Source of the DNA: Candidatus Poseidoniaceae archaeon
Lineage (GTDB): Archaea; Thermoplasmatota; Poseidoniia; Poseidoniales; Poseidoniaceae
Direction: 5' to 3'
Assembly (NCBI GenBank): GCA_030747695.1
Contig: JASLKG010000005.1
Coordinates: forward strand, 88,599 to 152,598
DNA: 64,000 nucleotides
Shown: piece after piece, positions 27,539 through 36,743 of the stretch
How positions within the stretch are numbered: the stretch's first letter is position 1
Layout: every line of letters starts with the position of its first letter
The notes under the pieces: generated by a model
What the model was told of the DNA's origin: nothing
The model's database searches: none
Seen by the model: the letters and a program-made list of their open reading frames with translations, nothing else
Program-made: the position numbers and the translations under genes

Positions 27539-28999
27539 ATGGGAAGCGGATTGTTTGCAATTGAAGCGGACTGGAGTTTCGTCTTCCTATTCATCATTCT
27601 GTGGTACATTTTGGTCCGTAGTTGGGAATCTTCTGGTAAGTTAGATGATTGGAATGCTTCTAGAGCATTAGGATTTATCTTGATGTTGAGGACTTCATGG
27701 GGGAAATCAGCACTTGAAAAGATCTCAAAACCACGTAAATTTTGGAGAGCATATGGGGAATTATCATTATGGGTATGTTGGTTTTCTATGTTCGCAGTTG
27801 GATTAGTTCTATTGCTAGCTGTAATCAGTGCACTGTTAGTAGATACCAAAGTTGACCCACCTTCTGCTTCAGAATTAGTTGCAATACCAGGATTAAATCC
27901 AATGATACCTCTGGGTTGGGGTACTGTTGCATTTGTAGTATGTCTCGTAATTCATGAATTTGGACATGGGATTCAAGCTAGAGCACATGGGATGAGAGTT
28001 AGAAATTTTGGCCTATTGCTTTTAGGACCTATTCCCCTAGGTGCATTTGCTGAGCCAGAACATTCTGAAATTATCGAATCTCCACGTAGAGAAAGACAGC
28101 GAATGTTTGCAGCAGGGCCAGCAACAAACATATTTGCAGCATTATTGTTGATGATATTGATGGGTCCTGTAGCAGGCCAGTTTGTTGCTGCAGAAAGTGG
28201 AGTACATTCAAGTCAAATCATCAAAGAAACAGGTGCGGAAGAAGGGGGATTGCAACCTTGGGATACAATCATAGAAATCGATGGAGATCCAATAGCCACC
28301 ACCGATGATTTTTCAAACAAAATGGATGAATTATCTGCAGGTGATTCCGTCCATATGAAAGTCATTAGATATGCAGACGGTTCTATTGAAACAATTGTTG
28401 TAAACCTTACAGACAAATATGATTATTATTTAGAATTAGGATGGGATGTAGAGTCTTTAGAAGTATATGGTATTGAAGAGGGAGATGCCTTTTTGGGAGT
28501 AGAAAATTTAGCAGGAGGAACAGCAGGAATCGATAGATTAGCTGGATGGGCCCATCCTGATTTCGAAGGAAACATGCTAACTTATTCGGTTGCAGTACCA
28601 CTACATACACTGAATATTTTGGTAACTCCGTTCCAATATCAAGGAGTAGCAATTCATCCAGCACAGGAGGAAATGTTAGCTGCGGGAGATGGTTGGCTTG
28701 CATCATTGGTTGGCCTTGAAGGTTTACTTTTCCTAGTTAATTTGATATTTTGGCTAATTTGGGTTAACATATTACTTGGATTTACCAACTTGATACCAAT
28801 GGTACCATTTGATGGAGGCCATTTATTCAAAGATATAGTTCATGGCCTGATGAATGGATTACGGAAAATTGGTAAACGGACTGGTTTTTGGTCCATACAT
28901 CCATTATGGGTAAATCACGTTACAACAAAAGCATCATCAATGTCATCATTGTTATTACTATTAGTACTTGCATTTTTGATGATCTCACCATATTTTTGA
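27539..28999 (+). CDS. Site-2 protease (M50) family membrane metalloprotease with PDZ domain
   Basis: The 486-residue polytopic protein has the zinc motif VIHEFGHGIQ with HExxH near 139, the second motif NLIPMVPFDGGHLF near 420 that supplies the third ligand, and a PDZ-like segment (about 220-290: GLQPWDTIIEIDGDPIATTDDF). It cuts transmembrane segments of substrate proteins, often releasing regulators. Its last 85 bases overlap the end of the convergent hjc gene. The start ATG at 27539 gives a short extracytoplasmic leader then a helix. Substrates are unknown. Confidence 0.9.
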   Translation: MGSGLFAIEADWSFVFLFIILWYILVRSWESSGKLDDWNASRALGFILMLRTSWGKSALEKISKPRKFWRAYGELSLWVCWFSMFAVGLVLLLAVISALLVDTKVDPPSASELVAIPGLNPMIPLGWGTVAFVVCLVIHEFGHGIQARAHGMRVRNFGLLLLGPIPLGAFAEPEHSEIIESPRRERQRMFAAGPATNIFAALLLMILMGPVAGQFVAAESGVHSSQIIKETGAEEGGLQPWDTIIEIDGDPIATTDDFSNKMDELSAGDSVHMKVIRYADGSIETIVVNLTDKYDYYLELGWDVESLEVYGIEEGDAFLGVENLAGGTAGIDRLAGWAHPDFEGNMLTYSVAVPLHTLNILVTPFQYQGVAIHPAQEEMLAAGDGWLASLVGLEGLLFLVNLIFWLIWVNILLGFTNLIPMVPFDGGHLFKDIVHGLMNGLRKIGKRTGFWSIHPLWVNHVTTKASSMSSLLLLLVLAFLMISPYF

Positions 29000-29529
29000 T
29001 GTGTACTTTCTGTATGTTTTGTTCTGCAGACCAATGCCAAAAATAAATGAAGGGGCATACCTTGTTCCCAATCTAAGAATGGCTTACCATTACGTGTAAG
29101 CGGCAAGGGAGGGATTCTTCTAGTTAGAATACCCAACCTTCCTGTTAATTTACTAATTTCTACTCTAAATATTCTCCAAGAATCCCCTCTAACACCCTTC
29201 AACCTAAACGCGTATAAGGGCATAAGTTCACACCTTTCTCCTTCTCTTTGCATAGCTAAATATTGATCTTCTGTTCTGCCAGAAAGATATAATTTTGATT
29301 TTTTTGAACTTTTAACTTCAATTGGGAAACACAAATCTCCTCTCAATGCTAACAAATCTCCACTGCCTTCCATTCCGGAACCAGCAGCACGAACCACAAG
29401 AAACGGGCGGTTAAGCACCTGCATGGCTCTAGATTTTGCAAGTTGATCACAGGATCTTGTAACGGCTTCAACTCCTTTAGGTATTCCTGCTAGAACAGAC
29501 CTTAGTTCGCGCTCATATTGGCTCGCCAC
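28915..29529 (-). CDS. hjc: Holliday junction resolvase, archaeal Hjc type
   Basis: The 204-residue protein shows the restriction-endonuclease-like fold residues of Hjc: YERELRSVL near 5-13 (first Glu), AAGSGMEGSGDLLAL with the catalytic Asp near 58, and FPIEVKSSKKSK with the E-x-K pair near 70-72. Hjc cuts four-way DNA junctions. It is longer than typical archaeal Hjc (about 130 residues): there is an insert between the first motif and the GSG motif, and a C-terminal extension of about 60 residues ending in an Asn/Asp-rich tail. That tail is encoded antisense to the end of the site-2 protease gene. Confidence 0.87.
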   Translation of the reverse strand: MASQYERELRSVLAGIPKGVEAVTRSCDQLAKSRAMQVLNRPFLVVRAAGSGMEGSGDLLALRGDLCFPIEVKSSKKSKLYLSGRTEDQYLAMQREGERCELMPLYAFRLKGVRGDSWRIFRVEISKLTGRLGILTRRIPPLPLTRNGKPFLDWEQGMPLHLFLALVCRTKHTESTHQKYGEIIKNASTNSNNNDDIDDAFVVT

Positions 29530-29611
29530 ATTTTACAATCGTTGTCAAGTGTTCTTGATAATACCGGTGATTACGCGTCATATTGAAGGCTGATTAGTAT
29601 TAGCAAGGTAT

Positions 29612-30328
29612 GTGCGCAGAATAGCAGTACGTACCTCTGATTTTAAATTGTCATTTCATTTAATGAGGGAATTAAAGCGCCGTAATGCTGAGTTTGTAAT
29701 GCTCTCTATTGGAGACACCTGGGGTGGCATTTGGATTGCTTCACCCGAAGAAGTTACACAAGGGGGGATTCCAGCGACAGAAGAGACTATTGAAAGTGCA
29801 GTAGAAAGAGCGATACAAATGTCCAAAGGCCTCGGTGAAGCCATTTTGTTGATCATTGGCATAGATCCCGGACCTAGGCCGGGAATTGCATGGCTCGCAG
29901 ATGGAGCTTTGGTAGGGGCGTGTCAATTAGAAAGTATAGAGGAAGTAATAAACAAGATTTTTATCATTTCAAATACAATTACCCATAACCGTATTTGTGT
30001 TAAAATAGGTAATGGAGCACCTCTTATCCGTGATAGATTGATTAATCAATTGATTAAAAACGAGATAGAAATAATCGAAGTAAGTGAGTATCGAACAAGT
30101 AAAGGTTCAAGAATAAATACTCATATCCATGCAGCAACAAGAATTGCATTACAGAATGGAAAAAGAGTTACAAAAATTAGAGAAATAGAGGCGACAGAGG
30201 GAGATTTGAAAGAAATTCAACGACAATCAAGAATCTCTAGCGGAGGGGCAGTTACAATTTCGAGTAACTTAGCAAATCTAGTTGCTATTGGACAAATAAC
30301 AATAGAAGAAGCAATAAAAAAATCTTAA
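29612..30328 (+). CDS. RNase H-fold (RuvC/YqgF-like) protein, unknown function
   Basis: The 238-residue protein has an N-terminal domain of about 85 residues and then IGIDPGPRPGIAWLADG near 89, which resembles the first strand of RuvC-like nucleases, including the lead aspartate. A C-terminal helix THIHAATRIALQNG near 170 lines up with the last RuvC motif but has His where an acidic residue is normal, and the middle acidic position looks like GNG. Nuclease activity is therefore doubtful. The start is GTG 29612 after AAGG. It is divergent from hjc, which hints at DNA recombination or repair. Confidence 0.7.
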   Translation: MRRIAVRTSDFKLSFHLMRELKRRNAEFVMLSIGDTWGGIWIASPEEVTQGGIPATEETIESAVERAIQMSKGLGEAILLIIGIDPGPRPGIAWLADGALVGACQLESIEEVINKIFIISNTITHNRICVKIGNGAPLIRDRLINQLIKNEIEIIEVSEYRTSKGSRINTHIHAATRIALQNGKRVTKIREIEATEGDLKEIQRQSRISSGGAVTISSNLANLVAIGQITIEEAIKKS

Positions 30329-30339
30329 TTTTTGGAAGC

Positions 30340-30990
30340 TCATATTTCCATTGTGGTATCAACACCAGGCAATTGGTCTTCAGATTCTCTGTAAACTGTT
30401 CGCATATTGTTGATGAAATTTCTTTCCTTAACAATAATTGTATATTCTTTGATACCTGGATTTTTTTCTCCATCTAAGATTCCTAATAAGCATTCAAGTG
30501 TTAGTCTTGCACCCTCTCTATGAGGATATGCAAAGACTCCCATAGATAGAGGTGGAGCAATTACATTTTTGACTCCTTTCATGCCCTTTAATGTCTTGAA
30601 AAGATTTTCATATGCTTGCGGCAACAATGTACGTCGAGCCTCATCCTGATTTGGTCTACGGCAATCTGGACTTACAACATGAATAATATGTTTAAATTGT
30701 TCAGAAAGATTGTATGGCTTTGTTACAACATTACTCGTTACTGGGCAAGGTGGAAGGTTATCCTTTCTTTGTTCCACACTAATCTCTCTACATTTTTCTC
30801 TAAGTTCATCGCCTGCTGCTTTGTGAATCAGGGCATCAAGACCTTCTCTTCCTGACAAGCGATTGTTAGCCGGTGTAATTACAACATCACCTTCTTGTCG
30901 ATGTAAATCACCTCCAACAACACGTAGAACTCCCCATCGGCAAGTTCGCGCCATGTATAACTCGACCATGAGTTGCCTAGGGGGGGCCAT
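30340..30990 (-). CDS. Macro-domain protein
   Basis: The 216-residue protein matches the macro domain: GGDLHRQEGDVVITPANNRL near 26-45, AGDELREKC, then IAPPLSMGVFAYPHREGA near 144-161 as the phosphate-binding loop. Macro domains bind or hydrolyse ADP-ribose and related metabolites. No other domain is apparent. ATG 30990 is used; ATG 30969 or 30954 would also leave the domain intact. It converges with the RNase H-fold gene, 11 bases apart. Confidence 0.85.
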   Translation of the reverse strand: MAPPRQLMVELYMARTCRWGVLRVVGGDLHRQEGDVVITPANNRLSGREGLDALIHKAAGDELREKCREISVEQRKDNLPPCPVTSNVVTKPYNLSEQFKHIIHVVSPDCRRPNQDEARRTLLPQAYENLFKTLKGMKGVKNVIAPPLSMGVFAYPHREGARLTLECLLGILDGEKNPGIKEYTIIVKERNFINNMRTVYRESEDQLPGVDTTMEI

Positions 30991-31056
30991 CCTTCATATA
31001 CACATTGACGAAAATGGGCTCAGAAGGCGTTTTTTTCACATAATCGTGATTCCGAA

Positions 31057-34000
31057 GTGCATTTGAGTAAGTATCACCCCACGCGCAGCGTGGAAGAGGG
31101 GAGAAGGGCGATTTTTCTCGCCGTTTTAGTTTTATTTGGGAGCACAAATCTCAATCCAAATCAGGAAGTTGATTTGGAATCAGATACTTCGCTTTTCCAA
31201 GGATTTTCAATTCTAACAGATGTATGGAATGAAACTCCATTTAATGATGTTGCATCAAGTAATGGCTTCAATTATAGCAACGTAATTGATTACAGCGATG
31301 TTGGAGTATTGATCAATAATAGGTCTGAAATCAGTAGGACAATAGGATGGGCTTTTGTTACTGCTAGAAATATTTCGGCAGATCGAATATTTATTTTTGA
31401 TAATGAATCAACTCCCACAGGTGAAACAATTAATCGCGACCAATTTGATACATATTTTGAAAGTCCGTTCCGTTTAATGTTACAGAATTATAATGGCACA
31501 GATTTGAATTATTTAGTTACGACTAAAGGAGTACCTTTACGAATTAATGGAGGAAATAATAAAGCCTCTTTTGATCAAGAAATTTCTTTGATAGGTGGAG
31601 ATTATGATGGAGATATTAACTCAGATTATTGGGGAAATCATGGGTATGGGCCACTTGCAGGAAAACAGATGGACAAATTTACGAGGGATGATTATGGCTT
31701 TTTCTTGGTCACGAGATTAACAGGATATACTGTTGATACCGCTATAGATTTGATCGAAAAAGCGAATCAATCATATGGGTCTAGAGGGGTCCATGTTCTA
31801 GATTTGGCTACAAATCGAAATACGTCAGGATATCAATTTTGGAATGATGATTTATACATAGCTAATTCAACGTTAAATGGTACATATGGCCATCCAGTAT
31901 ATTTCGATGAAGAAACAGAATTTCGGACAAATTATTCAAATGTAATAGGGTATGCTTCATGGGGTAGTAATGATGGTAATTGGAACAAAAACTATCTCGT
32001 TAATGGAGGCTTTGAGACTAGCAATTCATCTTGGACAAGTGGTTCAGAATATTGGAACGCGCATTCACCTATTGTTGCTACAGGAGAAGAGTTTAGTTGG
32101 GAATATCAAACAAATACCACTCAAGGCGGAAATAATGCAATGGAGGCAATAATTTCAGCAGAATGTAATCAAGAATCTGGAAATATGAAGGCTGGAATTC
32201 TAGCAGAATATTTTGATAATGAAGGACTAAGTTTCAGTTCAGCATCTATGCCAGATCTTATTGATAGAGTCCCAGATCATGTGCGAATAGAAAACAATCT
32301 TGCTTATACCTCTTCAGGAAATCCATATCCAGGTTTAGATGATAGATTCAAACATAATTGGGGTGCACGCTTTAGTGGACTAATCGATGTACCTGAATCG
32401 GGAAATTGGACATTTTACCTTAATACAGATGATGGATCAGAGTTATGGATTGATGGCATTAGTGCAATTCAAAATTATGGTATGCATGGGATGAGGGAGG
32501 TCTCTGCAACCATAAACCTCACCTCGGGCTATCATGATTTTAGAATAGAATTTTTCCAAGGAGGAGGCCCCCATGGATTGACATTTTCTTGGCAGGGGCC
32601 TAACCAAACTAAGACATATATTCCTTCATCTGCATTTATTGTGGCTGGAAATTATGTACCACAGAAAGAAGATTTGATTCACCATTGGGATTTTGAAGAA
32701 GGTTCTGGAAACATATCATTGGACAGTGTTACGAATAATTCTAACTTCACACTACATGGTATGAATTCTAGTAATTGGAAGAATTGCATTGATGGTAATT
32801 GTTTATGGTATGATGGATTAAATGATTATGCAAAAGTAGACGTAGATGATTGGTTTGGCAATTTCACTGTTAGTCAGTGGGTTTGGGCAAACAAGACTAA
32901 TCAAACAAATTATGCTGCAACATTTGCAATAGACAATAATGCTAGTTCAAAATATTCATTTCAACATATTGTGTACAATGATAAATGGCGTTTACATAAT
33001 AATCAAACCAAAGTATTTGGAGATGTAAGAGCACAATATTGGACACATTTGGTTACAGTTTTTGATGCTGGAAATGTAAGACAATATATGGATGGGGTAC
33101 TGGTTAATTCTAATGTTTATACTAATGGTTCATTAAATAATTTTGATCTGTATAAATTAGGCGTAAATAGAGGAGGAGGCGCACATTTTGAAGGCATGAT
33201 TGACAATGTTATGATTTGGGATGCTGCACTAAATAATTCTTCAATAACTTCGCTTAATAGAGACATTGTAAAAAATTGTTCAGCCTATTCCGGTAATGGG
33301 CAAAACGTTGCTTATCTTGAAACTACACATGAGATTCCTAATGACTTTACAAATCATGTATGGGTTGTGTATGCACAAGGTAAGAGGAGTGGAGATGTAT
33401 TTGGAGAATATAAAATAGAAGTATCAGCATTAGACTCAAATGGTACTTTGCTTTCTACAAATATATCTTCAAACGTAGACTATACTTCGAATTGGAATTC
33501 AGACGCCATGAGATTCAGGCCTCATTCAGATGCAACCTCATTCAAAATTAGAATATTATTAGATATAGTTCCAACTTCTACAGAAGGATCATTATTTGTA
33601 GATTCAGCAGTTTTGAGAATAATTAGGCCCCATATGAGTTGGATAAACGGTTCAATTACTGAAACAGCAGTTAGTACAGGGGCTAGATCATTTAATTTTG
33701 GAACTAGTTATGGCCAATCTTTGATTGCAGATATTCTTGAAGATGGAACTAGTGGTGTTAAGGGGTATGTGTATGAGCCATATTTGACAGCAGTATCATT
33801 GCCAAGTGTTTTGTTTTCTTCTTATGCGAGCGGATATAACCTTGCCGAATCATATGCAGCAGCCAATACTATGACGAGTTGGATGGGAGTTGTGGTTGGA
33901 GATCCAAAGATGAGTCCATATGCTGATGTTGTACATGATGTTGACATAATTGACGCAAGAGTTACAGATAATGTGTCAGTGAATCAAACATTTAACATTG

Positions 34001-36225
34001 AAATTGCATTACAAAATTCAGGTCCAGGAGAAGCCCAAGGACAGCTATTGATAAAGGATAAATTAGGAGGCAGAGAGTTAGCAAATCAAACCATGACTAT
34101 TCCACGAGGCGACGCCTCAGGTAGCCGCCTAATTTTGAATTTGGAAATCAATTCTACGAGAGAGGGTTGGAATAATATTGTAATTAGTTGGGTTGCAAAC
34201 GGGCCACTAAATCCTGAGAGGGAATTATCTAACAATTATCATGATCTAGTATTATGGGTTAATTCATATCCGGAAATCGATGAAATCTATTGCGACAAGT
34301 CTCAGTATAATAGAGGCGACCGCTTCATTTGTGGTATTCTTGCTACAGATGATAGTCAAGTAGATACAGTATTAATTGCTTGGAGAATTACACATAATGG
34401 AAACAGTTCCCAATGGAATTGGCTTTCAACAGGATCGCAAGATGGCTATGATTGGTGGACCACTATTGAGATACCAAGTGATGCAAATTTGGGTGATTTT
34501 GATGTCAGAGCCGAAGTAATTGATCAATCGAATATGAGTACGTTTGCACAAGAAGACTCAATCGCTATTGTTACAGATGCCCCCGCAGTTTGGTTTGGGA
34601 TACATGTTGAATATGTTGATGATTCTGAGTGGGGGGGCGCTTCTTCTTTACCGACAAAACCTTCAGGAGGCATAACTAGAGGGGTGGTGACTTTGTTACG
34701 CGCATGTGTATTAGATGCAGATCATAATCCTTCAAAGCAAATGCCAATATTTGTATCGAGTCGCGGCAGTATCGGCCCTCTTAATTATCAGAATGGAGAT
34801 AGTCCAGAACATCATTGCTATGTAGCGAATTTGGCAGTTTCAGTGAATACAAATTTAGATATATTTACACTTGAATTACGTGATGCAGAAGGCCATTTCG
34901 TTACTCGGAGGAATATTGGAGTAACTGATAGTTTACCTGAAATCCAGATAGTTCCAATCAATGATGAATATGTGGTGTTAGATCGATTAAGGGCCGGAGG
35001 TAATGAGAGAGCAATTATTGCAGTAAACGATGCCGACGATGAGATAGATGGATTATATGGCGATTTACATGTAACTTGGCCAGGACTAACTACTTCTATA
35101 CTAGCTTTAGAATTCATTAATGGCACTGCTATTGTAGATTTGCCACTTCCTCAAGAAGAATTAGAAAACGGAGATGTAATACTGAAAGCTGTAGTTACAG
35201 GAGCCAATGGTGCGGTTAATAGCTCAACAGTTTCCATACCACTGATGCTAACCCCACCTGAAATAGTTTCAATTATTTTCTGTAATCAAGAAGGTGTTGA
35301 AATTGATGAATTGATGTTTGGTACACCAGCGATAGCAACAGTTGAAGTCCAGTCAACTAGGCCTTTATCTTCAGTCACTGCTAGCATCAATCAATTTGGC
35401 TGGTCGGTAGGTTCACCAAAAACACAAGAAAATTGTCCAACTGCTAATGGAGCAAATGAGCTGCACTCATTTAGAGTTCAATTAGATTCCTCATTTGTTC
35501 CTGGTAATGGAACATTGATAATTACAGCAACAGATTTGGATTCGTATTCATCATCTTCTATTTTGTACTTTGAATTTCTAAATACTCCTCCAAATTTGAT
35601 ACTAGATTATGTTTCAAATAACACAGCAGGTGAAGCTTTTACTTTAGTTGTAGAATTTAGAAGTTATCTCGGCCCAGAAGGAGCTAGTTGCACATTTATG
35701 TTACACGATACTGACCAAAATAATACAACAATAACCAATCAAACAGGAAGTGTTTCTTCAGTTGGCGAAGTAGGGTTTTGGTCAACAAGTTGGTTTTTGT
35801 CAAAAGATATGAATGGCACCTATCCAATTACATTATCTTGTGTAAGTAGATTGGGAGGGGCTACAACAATTCAAAATTCGATACAAGTTTCACCCTGGGA
35901 TTGTCCCGATTGCGGTGAATCAGAATCAAACAATAGCAATAAATCATCATCGGACAAGAGTTTGTCATCTCTTACAGCGATTGGATTAGTTGTATTGGTA
36001 ACTTTCATTGTAACAGTATTCTACATACGCGCGCGCGCACGCGAGGACGAACTAGAATCTTCAGTATCATGGGAAGTTGACTCTATGCCACAAGAAAGAG
36101 ATGAAAGAATACCAGAAGGATGGTCATTAGAAGAATTTCAAGAATGGATTAATGGACCTATTCCAGAGGAGTGGAATGAGGAGCAGTGGGAAATTTATAG
36201 GCAAAGTGTAGAAGATCTTCTTTGA
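31057..36225 (+). CDS. Giant multidomain surface protein: TIGR03790-like, PA14, LamG-like, CARDB-like
   Basis: From GTG 31057 the protein has 1722 residues. After a short hydrophobic N-terminal segment (about 19-32) comes a domain with YLVTTKGVPLRINGG that resembles TIGR03790 proteins. A PA14 domain (about 378-525, NTDDGSELWIDG) and a LamG-like domain (about 540-735, HHWDFEEGSGN) follow. Residues about 860-965 (GTSGVKGYVYEPYL, MGVVVGDPKMSPY) look like the rest of the TIGR03790 domain. A CARDB-like domain follows (about 965-1070), then Ig-like repeats, one transmembrane helix (about 1637-1660) and a cytoplasmic tail with PEGW and PEEW motifs. It is surface-anchored and may bind sugars. The exact start is uncertain. 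Confidence 0.88.
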   Translation: MHLSKYHPTRSVEEGRRAIFLAVLVLFGSTNLNPNQEVDLESDTSLFQGFSILTDVWNETPFNDVASSNGFNYSNVIDYSDVGVLINNRSEISRTIGWAFVTARNISADRIFIFDNESTPTGETINRDQFDTYFESPFRLMLQNYNGTDLNYLVTTKGVPLRINGGNNKASFDQEISLIGGDYDGDINSDYWGNHGYGPLAGKQMDKFTRDDYGFFLVTRLTGYTVDTAIDLIEKANQSYGSRGVHVLDLATNRNTSGYQFWNDDLYIANSTLNGTYGHPVYFDEETEFRTNYSNVIGYASWGSNDGNWNKNYLVNGGFETSNSSWTSGSEYWNAHSPIVATGEEFSWEYQTNTTQGGNNAMEAIISAECNQESGNMKAGILAEYFDNEGLSFSSASMPDLIDRVPDHVRIENNLAYTSSGNPYPGLDDRFKHNWGARFSGLIDVPESGNWTFYLNTDDGSELWIDGISAIQNYGMHGMREVSATINLTSGYHDFRIEFFQGGGPHGLTFSWQGPNQTKTYIPSSAFIVAGNYVPQKEDLIHHWDFEEGSGNISLDSVTNNSNFTLHGMNSSNWKNCIDGNCLWYDGLNDYAKVDVDDWFGNFTVSQWVWANKTNQTNYAATFAIDNNASSKYSFQHIVYNDKWRLHNNQTKVFGDVRAQYWTHLVTVFDAGNVRQYMDGVLVNSNVYTNGSLNNFDLYKLGVNRGGGAHFEGMIDNVMIWDAALNNSSITSLNRDIVKNCSAYSGNGQNVAYLETTHEIPNDFTNHVWVVYAQGKRSGDVFGEYKIEVSALDSNGTLLSTNISSNVDYTSNWNSDAMRFRPHSDATSFKIRILLDIVPTSTEGSLFVDSAVLRIIRPHMSWINGSITETAVSTGARSFNFGTSYGQSLIADILEDGTSGVKGYVYEPYLTAVSLPSVLFSSYASGYNLAESYAAANTMTSWMGVVVGDPKMSPYADVVHDVDIIDARVTDNVSVNQTFNIEIALQNSGPGEAQGQLLIKDKLGGRELANQTMTIPRGDASGSRLILNLEINSTREGWNNIVISWVANGPLNPERELSNNYHDLVLWVNSYPEIDEIYCDKSQYNRGDRFICGILATDDSQVDTVLIAWRITHNGNSSQWNWLSTGSQDGYDWWTTIEIPSDANLGDFDVRAEVIDQSNMSTFAQEDSIAIVTDAPAVWFGIHVEYVDDSEWGGASSLPTKPSGGITRGVVTLLRACVLDADHNPSKQMPIFVSSRGSIGPLNYQNGDSPEHHCYVANLAVSVNTNLDIFTLELRDAEGHFVTRRNIGVTDSLPEIQIVPINDEYVVLDRLRAGGNERAIIAVNDADDEIDGLYGDLHVTWPGLTTSILALEFINGTAIVDLPLPQEELENGDVILKAVVTGANGAVNSSTVSIPLMLTPPEIVSIIFCNQEGVEIDELMFGTPAIATVEVQSTRPLSSVTASINQFGWSVGSPKTQENCPTANGANELHSFRVQLDSSFVPGNGTLIITATDLDSYSSSSILYFEFLNTPPNLILDYVSNNTAGEAFTLVVEFRSYLGPEGASCTFMLHDTDQNNTTITNQTGSVSSVGEVGFWSTSWFLSKDMNGTYPITLSCVSRLGGATTIQNSIQVSPWDCPDCGESESNNSNKSSSDKSLSSLTAIGLVVLVTFIVTVFYIRARAREDELESSVSWEVDSMPQERDERIPEGWSLEEFQEWINGPIPEEWNEEQWEIYRQSVEDLL
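31079..31093. repeat. GC inverted repeat at the start of the giant surface gene
   Basis: CCACGC-GCA-GCGTGG is a perfect 6-bp stem with 3-base loop. It falls inside the first codons if GTG 31057 is the start, or in the leader if a later start is used. Loop differs from the GTA family. Confidence 0.45.
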
Positions 36226-36350
36226 AATTTAGAAATTTACATTATTTTATTATTATTCTAATTTATGCGCGATTTTTTTTTTTGAAGAAAGCGAATAATT
36301 TCTATTTTTTATAAACGATGTACTGCGCATAAGTAGGCTCGAAACGTCAC

Positions 36351-36387
36351 ACTGCGCCTATTATGCAGCGCAGTATTGCGTTTTTTT
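36351..36387 (+). terminator. Possible terminator after the giant surface protein gene
   Basis: ACTGCGC (36351-36357) pairs with GCGCAGT (36368-36374) across a 10-base loop and is followed by TTGCG and a run of seven T. A further T run lies earlier (about 36272-36282). This 214-base gap also holds a second copy of TACTGCGC at 36321. Confidence 0.5.
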
Positions 36388-36390
36388 GGG

Positions 36391-36404
36391 CGAAATCTTA
36401 TAAC
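36391..36404 (+). promoter_or_regulatory. Promoter (BRE/TATA) of the MC1 gene
   Basis: CGAAATCTTATAAC contains a purine-rich BRE-like stretch followed by the TATA box CTTATAAC. The expected transcription start is near 36426, just before GAGGT and the ATG at 36440. Confidence 0.6.
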
Positions 36405-36439
36405 CTTTAGTTGTCCGTAGGGCCACCGAGGTATAACCA

Positions 36440-36703
36440 ATGGGTGAAAAGAAATACTTCGTCCTCATGCAGGGCGGAAACGACACAAGCCAGGTATTTG
36501 CAAGCCGACAACCACGCGGAGCAGCGCTAAAAGCAGCTACTCGCGGACACACAAGCATCCGTCTACGAGAGCGCGGAACCAAGAAGGTTCACGTGTTCAA
36601 GGGATGGGTTGACACAGTGCCAAAGCCAGCAAATGGCCCAGCATGGCTTCCTGACAAGATCAAGAAAGCCAACGTGAAGAAGCAAGGCGTAGAACACCTC
36701 TGA
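36440..36703 (+). CDS. Archaeal chromosomal DNA-binding protein MC1
   Basis: The 87-residue protein matches MC1, the non-histone chromosomal protein of some euryarchaea: KKYFVLMQGGNDTSQVF, then RQPRGAALKAATRG, SIRLRERGTKKVHVFKGW and PAWLPDKIKKANVKK. MC1 binds and sharply bends DNA. The gene is visibly richer in G and C, with more regular codons, than its AT-rich neighbours, as expected for a very abundant protein. It has its own strong-looking promoter and a downstream hairpin with T run. GAGGT precedes the ATG. Confidence 0.95.
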   Translation: MGEKKYFVLMQGGNDTSQVFASRQPRGAALKAATRGHTSIRLRERGTKKVHVFKGWVDTVPKPANGPAWLPDKIKKANVKKQGVEHL

Positions 36704-36743
36704 TTGAGGATATAGTCTAACTGATTCTCCCTTACGGGATGTT

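Noticed and set aside
20459-36225. The giant surface genes as signs of a mobile or phage region
   Set aside because: No integrase, transposase, phage gene, tRNA boundary or flanking repeats are present, and base composition matches the neighbours.
36272-36282. Run of T as a sequencing artefact or frameshift point
   Set aside because: It lies in non-coding sequence after the giant gene and is consistent with an archaeal transcription end.
36361-36582. Minus-strand open frame over the MC1 promoter and gene
   Set aside because: MC1 on the plus strand is clearly the coding reading; the minus frame has no domain.
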